Shown one piece after another: positions 1 to 8,541 of a DNA stretch of 64,000 nt. The notes under the pieces are model-generated. The model was not told where the DNA came from, searched no databases, and saw only the letters and a program-made list of their open reading frames with translations. Position numbers and translations under genes: made by a program. Origin of the DNA: Gemmatimonadota bacterium (lineage in GTDB: Bacteria; Gemmatimonadota; Gemmatimonadetes; Gemmatimonadales; Gemmatimonadaceae); the NCBI GenBank assembly GCA_020161135.1, contig JAIUOB010000001.1:744001-808000 (forward strand), given 5' to 3'. The first letter of the stretch is position 1, and each line of letters starts with the position of its first letter.

Positions 1-746
1 GAGAAGTGACTCAGGTGCTCGAAACCGGCACGGTAGCAGCTCTCGCTCACGCTCCACCCCGCGTCCCGCAGGCTGGCGGCCTGCCCCAGCCGCCAGCGTA
101 TCACGTACTGATGCGGGGACTCGCCCACATAGCGGCGGAAGCTGTGCGTGAGACGCGTGCTGGTGAGCCCCACCGCGCGCGCCCGCTCGGCAATCGTCCG
201 ACGGGCGCACGGATCGTGCTCGATGTCCTCGCACGCCGCGACGACGGCATCGACATCGTCGGCGCGCGCGGCGTAGCGGCCGCGCACGGTTGCGGTGTCG
301 TCGTGCAGCGCGGTCACGGCCGCGAGCGCCCAGCGCTCGAGCTCGAAGCGGTCGGCATGCTGCGCCGCCGTCGCGAGTCGTCGGTCGACATAGGCGAGCC
401 GCGGCGTCGCGATCTCCCGCGCCGGCCACCCCGCGCGGGCCCAGGTGTCCTCGACGTCCACGGCGGCCCCGTCATGGAATCCCACCGAGACGCACACATC
501 GGTCGGGCACGCCTCGTGATGCCGGCACTGGAAGCGCTCGCCGGGCTGACACAGCAGCACACTGCCGCGCTGCAGCGTGCGCGACACGCCACCGTGCGTG
601 ATGCTGAAGCGCCCCGTCTGCACGAACGCGATCGCCCACCGCGTCGACGTCTCCTCGTCGGGATCGACGTGGTGCGTGTGCGGCGCGTGATCGAAGCGGT
701 TCACGAGCAGGTCGCTCGTGTGCAGGAGGGCGTGTGTGCGATTCAT
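1..746 (-). CDS. AraC-family transcriptional regulator, C-terminus outside window
   Basis: Partial AraC/XylS-type DNA-binding regulator reading leftward off the window edge; about 248 residues are visible from the ATG at 744-746. The N-terminal region is His-rich (HAPHTHH near residue 20) and cupin-like, as in effector-sensing arms of the family. The C-terminal part has the first helix-turn-helix (TIAERARAVGLTSTRLTHSF) followed by FRRYVGESPHQYV, the typical linker between the two HTH motifs, and the second HTH begins before the edge. The effector is unknown. The next gene upstream, a lipoprotein with NTF2-like folds, is on the same strand and ends 22 bases before this start, so the two may be cotranscribed. 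Confidence 0.85.
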   Translation of the reverse strand, partial: MNRTHALLHTSDLLVNRFDHAPHTHHVDPDEETSTRWAIAFVQTGRFSITHGGVSRTLQRGSVLLCQPGERFQCRHHEACPTDVCVSVGFHDGAAVDVEDTWARAGWPAREIATPRLAYVDRRLATAAQHADRFELERWALAAVTALHDDTATVRGRYAARADDVDAVVAACEDIEHDPCARRTIAERARAVGLTSTRLTHSFRRYVGESPHQYVIRWRLGQAASLRDAGWSVSESCYRAGFEHLSHF

Positions 747-768
747 CGAGCCGATGCGCGGGAGGCGC

Positions 769-1704
769 TCACTCCGCGACGTAGCGCCACGGCGCGCCGG
801 GCGCGGCGCGGCGCCAGATGGTGAGGAACGACGCCCCCGTGCCCGCCTCGCCGGCCGGGCGTGCCTTGAGGCGGATGACGCCGAAGGTGATGCCCAGGTC
901 GTCGCTCGAGGCGACCAACGCGGTGTCGGCGCCCCACGTGAGCGTGCTCGGGGCGTCGAGGGCGGCGTCTCCACTCACGACGCGCGCGATGGCGGCCGCA
1001 CCGACCGTGAAGCGCCCCGCGTTGGCCGGCCCCACGTTCACCGACTCCGGCGTGCCCAGCAGCGCGAACGCGGCGCCCACGCCCATCACCTGCGCGGTGT
1101 CGGAGAAGTGCTGCTCGGCCGCACGGAGCCCGGCCGTGTGGCGCGCGCGCGTGGCCGCGTCGCTCACGGGCGCCACGAGGCGCGCGGGGAGCAGCGGCGG
1201 CAACATCGTCGAGTCGATGGGCACCGACTCCATCGCGCGACGACGCCACCCGGCCACGCGCCAGGCGCGTCCGTCGTGCGTCCAATACGACAGGTACTTG
1301 TACCAGGCCGTGGTGCCATCGGGGCGCCGCGCCTGCAGGAAGCCGATCGTGAAGCCGTGCGCGCCGTCGGCGGCGAGCCCCACGCGGATGGGCGTCCACG
1401 TCACGCGCGCGGCACTGTCCGCACCGGCGGTGAGCGCGGCGAGGACGGCCGCCTTGCCCGTGACGAGCGTGCCGCGCACGCCGGGCATGAGCACGCCGTC
1501 GGCGAACTGCGCCCCGAGCCCGTCACGCAGTGGGCGTGAGGCCGCGGCGCGCGCGAGGGCACGATCGGCGGCAAGGAGTTCGTCGGCCACCGCGGCCGGG
1601 GTGCGTCCGACCGTGCGCGTCACCCCCGCCGGGGGGGATGCACTGCGGCACGCCGCGCTCGCGACGAGTGTGGCAACGAGGGCGGCGGTACGGGGGAGCG
1701 TCAT
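769..1704 (-). CDS. Predicted lipoprotein with two SnoaL/DUF4440-like (NTF2 fold) domains
   Basis: 311 residues from the ATG at 1702-1704. That start gives a clean lipoprotein signal (MTLPRTAALVATLVASAAC, lipobox Cys at 19); longer upstream starts lack this property. The mature part seems to hold two NTF2-like repeats: residues ~35-150 (DELLAADRALARAAA, then a WxVAGW-type strand) and ~180-311 (similar helix, then a closing strand SFLTIWRRAAPGAPWRYV). DUF4440/SnoaL domains bind small molecules or act as scaffolds, and no catalytic residue can be assigned here. The family assignment rests on the helix-plus-strand pattern, so it is moderate. It precedes the partial AraC gene on the same strand. 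Confidence 0.65.
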   Translation of the reverse strand: MTLPRTAALVATLVASAACRSASPPAGVTRTVGRTPAAVADELLAADRALARAAASRPLRDGLGAQFADGVLMPGVRGTLVTGKAAVLAALTAGADSAARVTWTPIRVGLAADGAHGFTIGFLQARRPDGTTAWYKYLSYWTHDGRAWRVAGWRRRAMESVPIDSTMLPPLLPARLVAPVSDAATRARHTAGLRAAEQHFSDTAQVMGVGAAFALLGTPESVNVGPANAGRFTVGAAAIARVVSGDAALDAPSTLTWGADTALVASSDDLGITFGVIRLKARPAGEAGTGASFLTIWRRAAPGAPWRYVAE

Positions 1705-1874
1705 GCGTCGAACCGGTGGGTGGGGAGCGTGGGGCTGTGCATCCAATGGGGCGCACCGAGCGAAGTCTATCGCGGACGAGATGCCCGCGTGCGGTGTCGC
1801 ATGCGCCGTCGCGTGCTCCGACGCGTGCTCCACCGGCCGCTCGTTTGCCTTCTCACCCTACTCCCTCCGCCCCC

Positions 1875-2390
1875 ATGCTGTTTCGCAGCCTGCTTCCGCT
1901 CGCGGCCCTGCTCGCCCTGAGCGTTGCGTCACCCGCCGCGCACGCCCAGGCCGCAGCGAACGCCGCCGACATCGAGCGGATCGCCGGACCGGGGTGGCGC
2001 GGCACGCTCACCTATCGGGACTACACGACCGAGGCGCGCACCACGATCCAGGCCGCGCCGCTGCTGGTGCGCCTGCCGCCCCCTGCCGGCGGCGGCACGC
2101 GGTGGGAGTTCCGCATGGCGTACGCCGACGAACCCCACGCCAACAGCGGCGACACCATCACGCTGTCAGCCGACGGGCGGCGCTTTCGCGACGCCGATGT
2201 CGTGGAGCGGCAGGTGCTCGCCGACGGTCGCGTGCAGCTCGTGACGGAGCAGGACGGCCGCGACAACGACCGCCCCGCGCGCATCCGCACGGTCTACCTC
2301 CTCGGCGAGCGCGCCGCGTCGCTGCAGAAGCTGGTGCGGTACGAGGGCGGCACGTTCTTCGAGCGGCATGTCTACAGCTGGACGCGGTGA
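1875..2390 (+). CDS. Secreted hypothetical protein, 171 aa
   Basis: The start at 1875 gives a Sec signal peptide (MLFRSLLPLAALLALSVASP, cleavage probably after AHAQA). The mature protein of about 146 residues is rich in beta strand-like segments (RGTLTYRDYTTEARTTI, RWEFRMAYAD, DTITLSADGRRFRDADV) and ends YEGGTFFERHVYSWTR. This alternation suggests a small beta-barrel or lipocalin-like periplasmic protein, but I do not recognise the family. It reads away from the divergent lipoprotein gene, with about 170 bases between them for promoters. Confidence 0.65.
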   Translation: MLFRSLLPLAALLALSVASPAAHAQAAANAADIERIAGPGWRGTLTYRDYTTEARTTIQAAPLLVRLPPPAGGGTRWEFRMAYADEPHANSGDTITLSADGRRFRDADVVERQVLADGRVQLVTEQDGRDNDRPARIRTVYLLGERAASLQKLVRYEGGTFFERHVYSWTR

Positions 2391-2535
2391 GGGGGGCGGA
2401 GTGGCAGGTACCCCGCATGGCGCGCCATACGGTGCACTGCGACGCGCACACCACTCACCGCCCCACCCGGCGCATTCACCGACTCCTGTGCGCGCGGCCC
2501 GTGCCCCGCGCGCATCATGCGGGCATGGTGAGGCC

Positions 2536-3933
2536 ATGCCACTCCGACCCGCTCTCTCGCACCCCCAGCTGCCCACGCGCTCGATGGCGCGCATCGGTGT
2601 CGCGCTCGCCGTCGCCGTCCTCGGCGCCCCCCCCGCCCTCACGCGCTCCGCCAACGCGCAGGCGCGCGCGACCACGGCCATGCCCACAGCCGACACCACC
2701 CGCGTCGCCGAGTACCGCGACGCGTGGTGGTTCACGGGCGCCGGCTTCGCGCAGGGCACGCGTTTCGTGCGGGCAGGACGCTTCGTCGCCGCTCCATCCG
2801 CCGGCGCCGACACCGTGGTGTCCCTCGCCGGACGCTTCGTCGTGCCACCCTACGGCGACGCGCATACGCACAGCCCCGACAGCCGCTTCAACTTCGAGGC
2901 GATCCGCGACGTCTACCTGCGCGCCGGCGTCTTCTACGTGCAGACCCTCGGTAACAGTCGTGCGGGTGCGCGCGAGATCCGCGCCGACATCAATACGCCG
3001 ACCAGCATCGACGTGGTGTTTGCCAACACGCCCGTCACCGCCTTCGGCGGACATCCGCAGTTGCTCTACGAGTCACTCGGCTTGTTTCGCATGCCGTTCC
3101 CAGCCGATGCGGCGCAGCGCCTCACCGCCGCACGTAGCCGCGCGCGCGAAGGCGACGTGTACCTCACGCTTGACAGCCTTCCGCAGCTGCCCGCCGTGGT
3201 GCGACGGCTCCGCCGGGACACGGTACCCATCCTCAAGATGATGCTGCTGGATACGGAACATCGACGCACGCTGGCTGACGATTCGACGGCCGGCGGACAG
3301 TACGGCCTTGCTCCCGCAGTGCTGCGCCCGCTCGTCGACTCGGCGCATGCGATGGGACGCAAGGTGTGGGCGCACGTCGAGACCGCCCACGACGCGCAGC
3401 TCGCGATGGACGCGGGCATCGACGGTCTCGCCCACATCCCCGGCTATGGTGTGGCCGATGCACCCGACAGCACCCTCGACCGCTATCGCCTGCCAGAGCC
3501 CCTCGCACGGCGCATCGGCCGTTCCGGCATTCCGGTGGTCACCACCATCGGCCTGGCGCGCGGTGCGGCCCGCGACACGGCGGCGCAGCGACGCGTGCGC
3601 ACTGTCTTCGAGGAGAACATCCGCCTCCTGCAGCGCCACGAGGCGCGGCTCGTCACCGGTTCGGACACCTACTCCGACGCGGACATCATCGCGCGCGATG
3701 CCACCGCGCTTACCGAAGTGATGGGGGGCGATGCACTGGCCCTCATCCGCTTGCGCGCCGTGACCACGCCCCGCGTCATCTTCCCGACCCGACGCATCGG
3801 CGCGCTGCAGCCGGGGTACGAAGCCAGTTTCCTCGTGCTCGACTGCGATCCCCGCACGAAACAGCAGTGCCTGCTCGCCATTCGCGAACGGGTGAAGCAA
3901 GGCGTTCACCTGCGCGTCCCGCCAGCCCCGTGA
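2536..3933 (+). CDS. Secreted metal-dependent amidohydrolase
   Basis: 465 residues. The ATG at 2536 is preceded by GGTGAGG; a second in-frame ATG at 2584 gives a shorter n-region for the same signal peptide (ARIGVALAVAVLGAPPALTR, cleavage near ANAQA). The amidohydrolase fold is indicated by the HxH motif (DAHTHS) after the first beta domain, a Lys on an ILKMMLLD strand (possible bridging carbamate), two later His (WAHVETAHD, GLAHIPGY), a catalytic Asp in VTGSDT, and the C-terminal signature FPTRRIGALQPGYEASFLVLD that returns to the small beta domain. The substrate is unknown. The last 28 bases overlap the convergent response-regulator gene. A paralogue of the same subfamily lies at 39547-40800. 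Confidence 0.85.
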   Translation: MPLRPALSHPQLPTRSMARIGVALAVAVLGAPPALTRSANAQARATTAMPTADTTRVAEYRDAWWFTGAGFAQGTRFVRAGRFVAAPSAGADTVVSLAGRFVVPPYGDAHTHSPDSRFNFEAIRDVYLRAGVFYVQTLGNSRAGAREIRADINTPTSIDVVFANTPVTAFGGHPQLLYESLGLFRMPFPADAAQRLTAARSRAREGDVYLTLDSLPQLPAVVRRLRRDTVPILKMMLLDTEHRRTLADDSTAGGQYGLAPAVLRPLVDSAHAMGRKVWAHVETAHDAQLAMDAGIDGLAHIPGYGVADAPDSTLDRYRLPEPLARRIGRSGIPVVTTIGLARGAARDTAAQRRVRTVFEENIRLLQRHEARLVTGSDTYSDADIIARDATALTEVMGGDALALIRLRAVTTPRVIFPTRRIGALQPGYEASFLVLDCDPRTKQQCLLAIRERVKQGVHLRVPPAP

Positions 3934-4712
3934 GTGTCGGGAGCGTGCGCGGCGGTGCCGTCGGTGCCTGCGGTACCGGCGCGCTGCGCCCACAGGCGCA
4001 GCACCGAGGTGCCACGCCGGCTCGCCACGATGCGGTCGCCGTTGGGAAGTTCCACCGCCAGCCGGTGCGCATCATGGGGCAACAGCGCGCGAATGGCCGC
4101 GCTGTTCACGAGATGCCGCCGATGCACACGCAGGAAGCCACCCGCCCCCAACGCCTGCTCGAGCTGCCGCAGCGTGTCGGCGTGCAACCAGGTGCGCTCG
4201 GCCGTCACCACCCGCACACAGTCGTCGGCCCCCTCGAAACGCCATACACTCGCCAGGCGCACCGGCACGTCGCGCACGCCCACGCGCACCAGCACATGTC
4301 CCGTGAGGTGCGCCTGCGCACCATGCTGCGGCATGGCGTATCGACGGCGGCGTACCCGCTCCAGCGCCTCGTGCACCCGTGGCGCCCCGAATGGCTTGCG
4401 CAGGTAGTCGGCGGCATCGAGATCGAAGGCGACCGCCGCGTGCTCGGCATGTGCGGTGGTGAACACCAGGAGCGTCTCGGGCCGCAGCAGGCCCACACAG
4501 TCGAACACCGAGCCGCCGGGCATGCGAACATCGAGGAAGAGCACGTCGATCGCCGACGTCGCGCGAAGGTAGGCCGCCAGCGCAGGGATGTCCGCGTGCT
4601 CGGCGACCACCTCGACGGCGGGATCGGCCAGCAGCATCCGCCTGAGCGCACGCCGCGCGAGCGGCTCGTCCTCGGCGATCACCACACGGAGCCGGTCGGT
4701 CGAGGACGTCAC
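3906..4712 (-). CDS. LytTR-family response regulator
   Basis: 268 residues: an N-terminal receiver domain (acidic pair in VVIAEDEPLARR, phospho-acceptor Asp in VLFLDVRMPG, Thr in FTTAHAEHA, Lys in DYLRKPF) and a C-terminal LytTR DNA-binding domain (RFEGADDCVRVVT, FLRVHRRHLVN). It starts at GTG 4712, which overlaps the TGA of the sensor kinase gene as GTGA, so the pair is translationally coupled. LytTR proteins bind imperfect direct repeats upstream of targets, often transporters or secreted proteins; the target is unknown here. The C-terminal tail (about 25 residues rich in Gly, Thr and Ala) extends past the normal domain and overlaps the end of the convergent amidohydrolase gene. Confidence 0.92.
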   Translation of the reverse strand: MTSSTDRLRVVIAEDEPLARRALRRMLLADPAVEVVAEHADIPALAAYLRATSAIDVLFLDVRMPGGSVFDCVGLLRPETLLVFTTAHAEHAAVAFDLDAADYLRKPFGAPRVHEALERVRRRRYAMPQHGAQAHLTGHVLVRVGVRDVPVRLASVWRFEGADDCVRVVTAERTWLHADTLRQLEQALGAGGFLRVHRRHLVNSAAIRALLPHDAHRLAVELPNGDRIVASRRGTSVLRLWAQRAGTAGTDGTAAHAPDTHGAGGTRR

Positions 4713-5833
4713 GACGTCACCCGTTCCGGCAGGAAGGCCGACACGGGCGTGGCCGTGTGCAGCGGGATGCGCACGGCGACCCGCCACCCGCCGTTCGACG
4801 ACACGGCACCCCACCGAATACGCGCATCGGCGCCGAAGTGGGCCGCAAGGCGCGCCTGCACCAGCGCGAGCGCCGTGCCCGCGCCGGGCGTCGCGGGCAC
4901 CGTCGTGCCGACGCCGTCGTCGGTGACGGTGACCACCAGCGTGTCGGTATCGCGCGTCGCTTGCACCGTCACGTGCCCCGGCCCGGGACGCGGGCCGATA
5001 CCATGCACCAGCGCGTTCTCGACGAGCGGTTGCAGCGATACCGCAGGGATGCGCGCCATCGCTGCTGCCTCGTCGAGATGCAGCGCGACGCGCAACCGGT
5101 CGCCGAAGCGGAGCCGCTCGAGGTGCAGGTAGTCCTCGAGGTGCGCCCACTCGTCGCGCAGTGACACTAGCTCCTGCCCGGGCTCCCGCGCAGCGCTCAC
5201 ATACCGCACCACGCGCCCGAACCGGTCGATGGCCGCCTCGGCGGCGCGGTCATGACTGCGCACCAGCTCGAGCAGTACGTGCAGGGTGTTGAGGAGCACG
5301 TGCGGGTCGAGACGCGCGCGGAGGCGGGCGAGTTCGGCCTCGTGGCGCAACGTCTCGGCCTCGCGGGCATCCGAGGCCACCTGCAGCACATAGCTGCTGC
5401 CCGCCACGGCGGCGTATGCGAACACCACGGTGAAGAGCTGCCAGTGACGCGCCGGACCTGCCAGCCAGCGCCAGAAGAAGCTGCCGGTGGTGAGCCAGGC
5501 CGACGCGCCCAGCATGAGCGTCGTGAGCAGCAGCGACAACTGGGCGGCCACCATCGCGACCAGCATGTGCACCGGCACGAACCACCACGCCGTCACCTGG
5601 CTCCAGCGCACGCGCTCCGTGATGGCACGCACACCCAGAGCCATGACCGCGAGCGCCAGCGTGTTCGCCACGGCATCCAGCAGCAGCGACACGGAGATGG
5701 CGCGCCCATCAGCCACGAACACCGACGCGTAGGCCGTCACCAGCATGCCGAGCACCGCCACCACATAGGGCGCTGGCGGCAGCGGTGTGCGGGAGTCGCG
5801 GAATCGGGTCATGCCGTCGCGGGATCGCCTCAT
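4709..5833 (-). CDS. LytS/YehU-type membrane sensor histidine kinase
   Basis: 374 residues. About five hydrophobic segments lie in residues 20-165 with no recognised extracellular sensor domain, followed by the His_kinase module of the LytS/YpdA type. The phospho-acceptor His is in ARLDPHVLLNTLHVL, where the family usually reads NPHFLFN. The ATPase N-box is VSLQPLVENALVHGI and the G-box is VTDDGVG. An alternative ATG eight codons in (MTRFRD) is possible. It forms an operon with the LytTR regulator (4-base overlap). The ligand probably acts through the membrane domain, but this cannot be read from sequence. Confidence 0.92.
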   Translation of the reverse strand: MRRSRDGMTRFRDSRTPLPPAPYVVAVLGMLVTAYASVFVADGRAISVSLLLDAVANTLALAVMALGVRAITERVRWSQVTAWWFVPVHMLVAMVAAQLSLLLTTLMLGASAWLTTGSFFWRWLAGPARHWQLFTVVFAYAAVAGSSYVLQVASDAREAETLRHEAELARLRARLDPHVLLNTLHVLLELVRSHDRAAEAAIDRFGRVVRYVSAAREPGQELVSLRDEWAHLEDYLHLERLRFGDRLRVALHLDEAAAMARIPAVSLQPLVENALVHGIGPRPGPGHVTVQATRDTDTLVVTVTDDGVGTTVPATPGAGTALALVQARLAAHFGADARIRWGAVSSNGGWRVAVRIPLHTATPVSAFLPERVTS

Positions 5834-5896
5834 GCCCGTGAAGTGTCACGCGCGGCACTGCCGCGGTGAAGAGGCAGTACCGAGGCCGCGTCGCGC

Positions 5897-6346
5897 TCAG
5901 CGGCGCGGCGTCCGCGTGCGGAGCGCGAGTCCGGCGATGGCGGCGATGACCAGCGAGAACGTCACCGAGCCGACCACGACCGTGGTGAGCTGGCCGACGG
6001 TGTCCGTCGGCGTGCCCGTCGCGTTGAGCCGCGTCAGAAAACCGGGATTGATGATCGTGTAGTACAGCTGGTAGAAGACGAGGCCGACGGCCGCGAGGAT
6101 GAGCGACACCGCCAGCCCCACCAGCAACGCCTGGCGCAGGGTGAGAAGCCCCCCTTGCTCGGCCTTCGTGGTGCGTAGCGCCCACACGATGGCGACGAGG
6201 GGGAAGAGTACGCCAATGAAGCCGGTCACCGCGCCGATCTCCATGCGCGGGCCGTGCCACCCCATAGCAAACTCGAAGAGCGTCCAGAGAGCCGTGCCAA
6301 GGCCAGCACAGAGGCCAGCGACGATGACGGTGCGATTGAAGCGCAT
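5897..6346 (-). CDS. DUF4199-like four-helix membrane protein
   Basis: 149 residues from the ATG at 6344-6346, the first start that leads directly into hydrophobic sequence. There are four predicted transmembrane segments (VIVAGLCAGLGTALWTLFEF; VTGFIGVLFPLVAIVWAL; ALLVGLAVSLILAAVGLVFY; VVVGSVTFSLVIAAIAGLAL). A short periplasmic loop, QLYYTIINPGFLTRLNATG, follows the third. The layout, with a charged LRTTKAEQGG-type loop before helix 3, is typical of DUF4199 proteins, whose function is unknown. It lies between the two-component pair and the hydrolase operon on the same strand. Confidence 0.7.
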   Translation of the reverse strand: MRFNRTVIVAGLCAGLGTALWTLFEFAMGWHGPRMEIGAVTGFIGVLFPLVAIVWALRTTKAEQGGLLTLRQALLVGLAVSLILAAVGLVFYQLYYTIINPGFLTRLNATGTPTDTVGQLTTVVVGSVTFSLVIAAIAGLALRTRTPRR

Positions 6347-6416
6347 GGGAGGTGGGAGTCGTTGTTGGTGGATCGCGGGAGTCTCGCGCGCGCCGTTCGC
6401 GGACGCAGGCAAGGCG

Positions 6417-7394
6417 CTACCGCCAGTCGGTGAACCGGCCAGTCGGGACGGTGGGACGCGCCGAGCGACGACAGGAGGTCCGCCACGCGGCGTCGCAGGC
6501 GAATCCGCGCAGGAACGTCGTGGTGAAGTCCGCGACCACGCGCGGTACCTCGAGGGGAAACCAGTGACTGCGCCCGTCGAGCCGCCGCAGGGCAGCAGCC
6601 GGGTGCGCGTGCTGGATGACGTCGGCAACCTCGACGCTCCCCGACGGATCGTCGCCGCCGACGGCGAGCAGTATCGGTGTGCGAAGCGCTGCGATGCGTG
6701 ACGCGGCCGAGTCGGGCGGTGGCGCCGGGCGGGAGGCATTCACGTCCCACACACCGGCGTTGCGACGGATCATGGCGCGAAAGGCCGAGTCGTCGCGCGC
6801 CGCGAGCGTGGTGCGCATGACCGGGGTGGAGAGCCACGCCTCCGCAGCACCGGCCCGGTCGTGCGCACGCACCCGTGCGGCAACCACCGAGAGGTCGACG
6901 CGTGCGCGCGTCTGCAGACCGTCGATGCTTGGCGACAGCAGCACCAGCGCCGCCACGCGGTCGGGCGCCCGCAACGCCAGTGCGACCGCCAGTGCCGCGC
7001 CAGCGGAGTGACCGATGACCGCCACGCGCTCGATGCGTTGCGCGTCGAGGATCGCGAGCACTGCCGCGGCCGGGTCGTCACGCGTCGTGGACGGCGCGGA
7101 TGCGCCGTGCGATGGCAGGTCAACAAGGAGCAGGCGAAAGGTGCCGCGCCAGTGAGGAACGAGCGCATCCCACATGTGCCGGTCGGCGCTGAAGCCATGC
7201 AACACGACAACCGGTGGCCCGCAACCCACGCTGGCGTACGCGAGACCGGAGGCGTCGCGATGGGCGACCGGTGACGCCTCGGGATGGCAGGCGATTGATG
7301 GCGCTTGCGCGGGCAGCGTAGCCGGGACGACGACGCCCACCGTCGTCAGCAGCGTGCGCAGGGTGGTGCGTCGGAGCAGTGCGCGTGGTATCAC
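6417..7394 (-). CDS. Secreted alpha/beta hydrolase
   Basis: 325 residues with an N-terminal signal peptide (TLRTLLTTVGVVVPATLPAQA). The alpha/beta hydrolase fold shows an oxyanion-hole HG (VVVLHGFSADRHMWD), the nucleophile elbow GHSAG (AVIGHSAGAALAVALAL), an acid-bearing segment near AVGGDDPSG and a C-terminal His (LDGRSHWFPLEVP). The substrate is unknown. Its ATG overlaps the stop of the ankyrin-like gene (7391-7394), making it the last gene of a three-gene, tightly overlapping operon that starts at the MarR operator. The hydrolase may act on the compound the MarR protein senses. Confidence 0.85.
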   Translation of the reverse strand: MIPRALLRRTTLRTLLTTVGVVVPATLPAQAPSIACHPEASPVAHRDASGLAYASVGCGPPVVVLHGFSADRHMWDALVPHWRGTFRLLLVDLPSHGASAPSTTRDDPAAAVLAILDAQRIERVAVIGHSAGAALAVALALRAPDRVAALVLLSPSIDGLQTRARVDLSVVAARVRAHDRAGAAEAWLSTPVMRTTLAARDDSAFRAMIRRNAGVWDVNASRPAPPPDSAASRIAALRTPILLAVGGDDPSGSVEVADVIQHAHPAAALRRLDGRSHWFPLEVPRVVADFTTTFLRGFACDAAWRTSCRRSARPTVPTGRFTDWR

Positions 7395-7903
7395 TTGAGC
7401 GCCGCACGCGCCTCGGCCACGATGCCCTGCACCGCGAGCTCCACGTCACGATCGCCGGTGGCCTTGGCGTGCGCTTCGAACGTCAGGCCGTGCGGCCCCT
7501 TCGTCAGCACGAGCGCGGGATGCCGCACGAACTGGGCGCGCAACAGGTCGACGTCGCGCACGACGATCATCGTGAAGAGGTCAGCGCGGGCGCCGTGTGC
7601 CAACAGGACCTCGGCGATGTCGCGGCGGCCCATGTGACTCGCGGCGCCGAGGGCCGTTTCGAAGTCACCGGCGCCCCAGTCCCAGCAGGCATTCGCGAGA
7701 CGCGGCTGGGCGTCGAGCGCCGCGCGCACGGCGGCGAGGTCCGCGTGGGCGGCCCGGACGAAGCCCCGTACGACGTCGGCGTCGAGGGGCACCGCCTGCA
7801 CCCGGCGTGCGGCCGTGGAGCCGCCGACCTCGGCCGCCATGCGTGGCGCGCGCACATGTGCCAGCATCGCGCCGCCAGCGAGGAGTGCGGTGCGCCGGTT
7901 CAT
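7391..7903 (-). CDS. Ankyrin-repeat-like protein with twin-Arg-like leader
   Basis: 170 residues from the ATG at 7901-7903, which overlaps the TGA of the upstream gene as ATGA. The N-terminus (MNRRTALLAGGAMLAHVRAP) resembles a short export signal. The body holds about two ankyrin-like helical repeats (RAAHADLAAVRAALDAQP; GAASHMGRRDIAEVLLAHGARAD) and a final helical segment. An upstream in-frame ATG at 7931-7933 would add 10 residues but loses the coupled start. It probably mediates protein-protein contact and works with the ankyrin protein encoded just before it. No catalytic motif is visible. Confidence 0.75.
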   Translation of the reverse strand: MNRRTALLAGGAMLAHVRAPRMAAEVGGSTAARRVQAVPLDADVVRGFVRAAHADLAAVRAALDAQPRLANACWDWGAGDFETALGAASHMGRRDIAEVLLAHGARADLFTMIVVRDVDLLRAQFVRHPALVLTKGPHGLTFEAHAKATGDRDVELAVQGIVAEARAALK

Positions 7904-8460
7904 GGGCGCTCCGCCGGCTGCGCGTCGATCCACGCGACGGCGTCGTGGTGTCCGCGCTGCTGCGCGAGATCGCGTGCCGTGGTGCCGTCGGGCATGGTGA
8001 CGTCGAGCCGCGCGCCGTGCTCCACGAGCGACGCCAGCGAGACGATGTCGCCCCGCGCGGCCGCGAGATGGACGGGGCGCACCGCGGCGGCATCGGTGGC
8101 GTGCACGTCAGCATCCGCGTCGAGCAGCGCGCGCACAACCTCGCGCGAGGTGCGGCCGGCCAGCGCGGCATGCAGCGCGGTGTTGCCCTGCGCCGAGGAG
8201 GCATGCCGGCGAACTGCGGCGCCTCGCGCGAGGAGCAGGCCGACGACGGCAGGGTGACCGAAGTAGGCGGCCAGATGGAGTGGGGGCCACCCGTCAGGCG
8301 ACGGGGCATCCACCGTCGCGCCGGCGTCGAGGAGGTCGAGGCACCGAGGCCCGTCGCCCAGCGCGGCGGCCTCCGGCAGGTTCAGAACCGACTGTGCAGC
8401 AATGCGTTGCGCGTCCTCGATCCGACCTTCGTACAGGGCCTGCAGGACTGGCGTGGGCAC
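7900..8460 (-). CDS. Ankyrin-repeat protein
   Basis: 186 residues beginning at GTG 8460. Four consensus-like ankyrin repeats are readable: DGWPPLHLAAYFGHPAVVGL, GNTALHAALAGRTSREVVRA, AVRPVHLAAARGDIVSLASL and DGTTARDLAQQRGHHDAVAW. There is no signal peptide, so a cytoplasmic location is likely. It is the first gene of the operon divergent from the MarR regulator, with the palindrome at 8488-8516 between them. The likely role is protein binding, partner unknown; the following overlapping gene encodes an exported ankyrin-like protein, which might be the partner or a split paralogue. Confidence 0.85.
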   Translation of the reverse strand: MPTPVLQALYEGRIEDAQRIAAQSVLNLPEAAALGDGPRCLDLLDAGATVDAPSPDGWPPLHLAAYFGHPAVVGLLLARGAAVRRHASSAQGNTALHAALAGRTSREVVRALLDADADVHATDAAAVRPVHLAAARGDIVSLASLVEHGARLDVTMPDGTTARDLAQQRGHHDAVAWIDAQPAERP

Positions 8461-8487
8461 CGGCGCGACCTCGGGGGTGAAATGTGA

Positions 8488-8516
8488 TTAGTCAGTCTAA
8501 CAATTAGACTAGCTAA
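8488..8516. promoter_or_regulatory. MarR-type operator palindrome between divergent genes
   Basis: A perfect inverted repeat, AGTCTAA-caa-TTAGACT (8494-8510), extends with two mismatches to a 29-bp palindrome. It lies in the 81-bp gap between the ankyrin operon (minus) and the marR gene (plus). Its AT-rich dyad stands out in GC-rich sequence and is of the size MarR dimers bind. A TATCTT hexamer at 8530-8535 could be the -10 of the marR promoter, which would put transcription start on the ATG. Confidence 0.7.
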
Positions 8517-8541
8517 CCACAACCCCGGGTATCTTTCCGCC

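Noticed and set aside
818-3241. Long open frame of about 807 codons on the plus strand
   Set aside because: It runs across three better-supported genes on both strands, with Arg/Ser/Ala-rich translation typical of antisense and out-of-frame reading in high-GC DNA.
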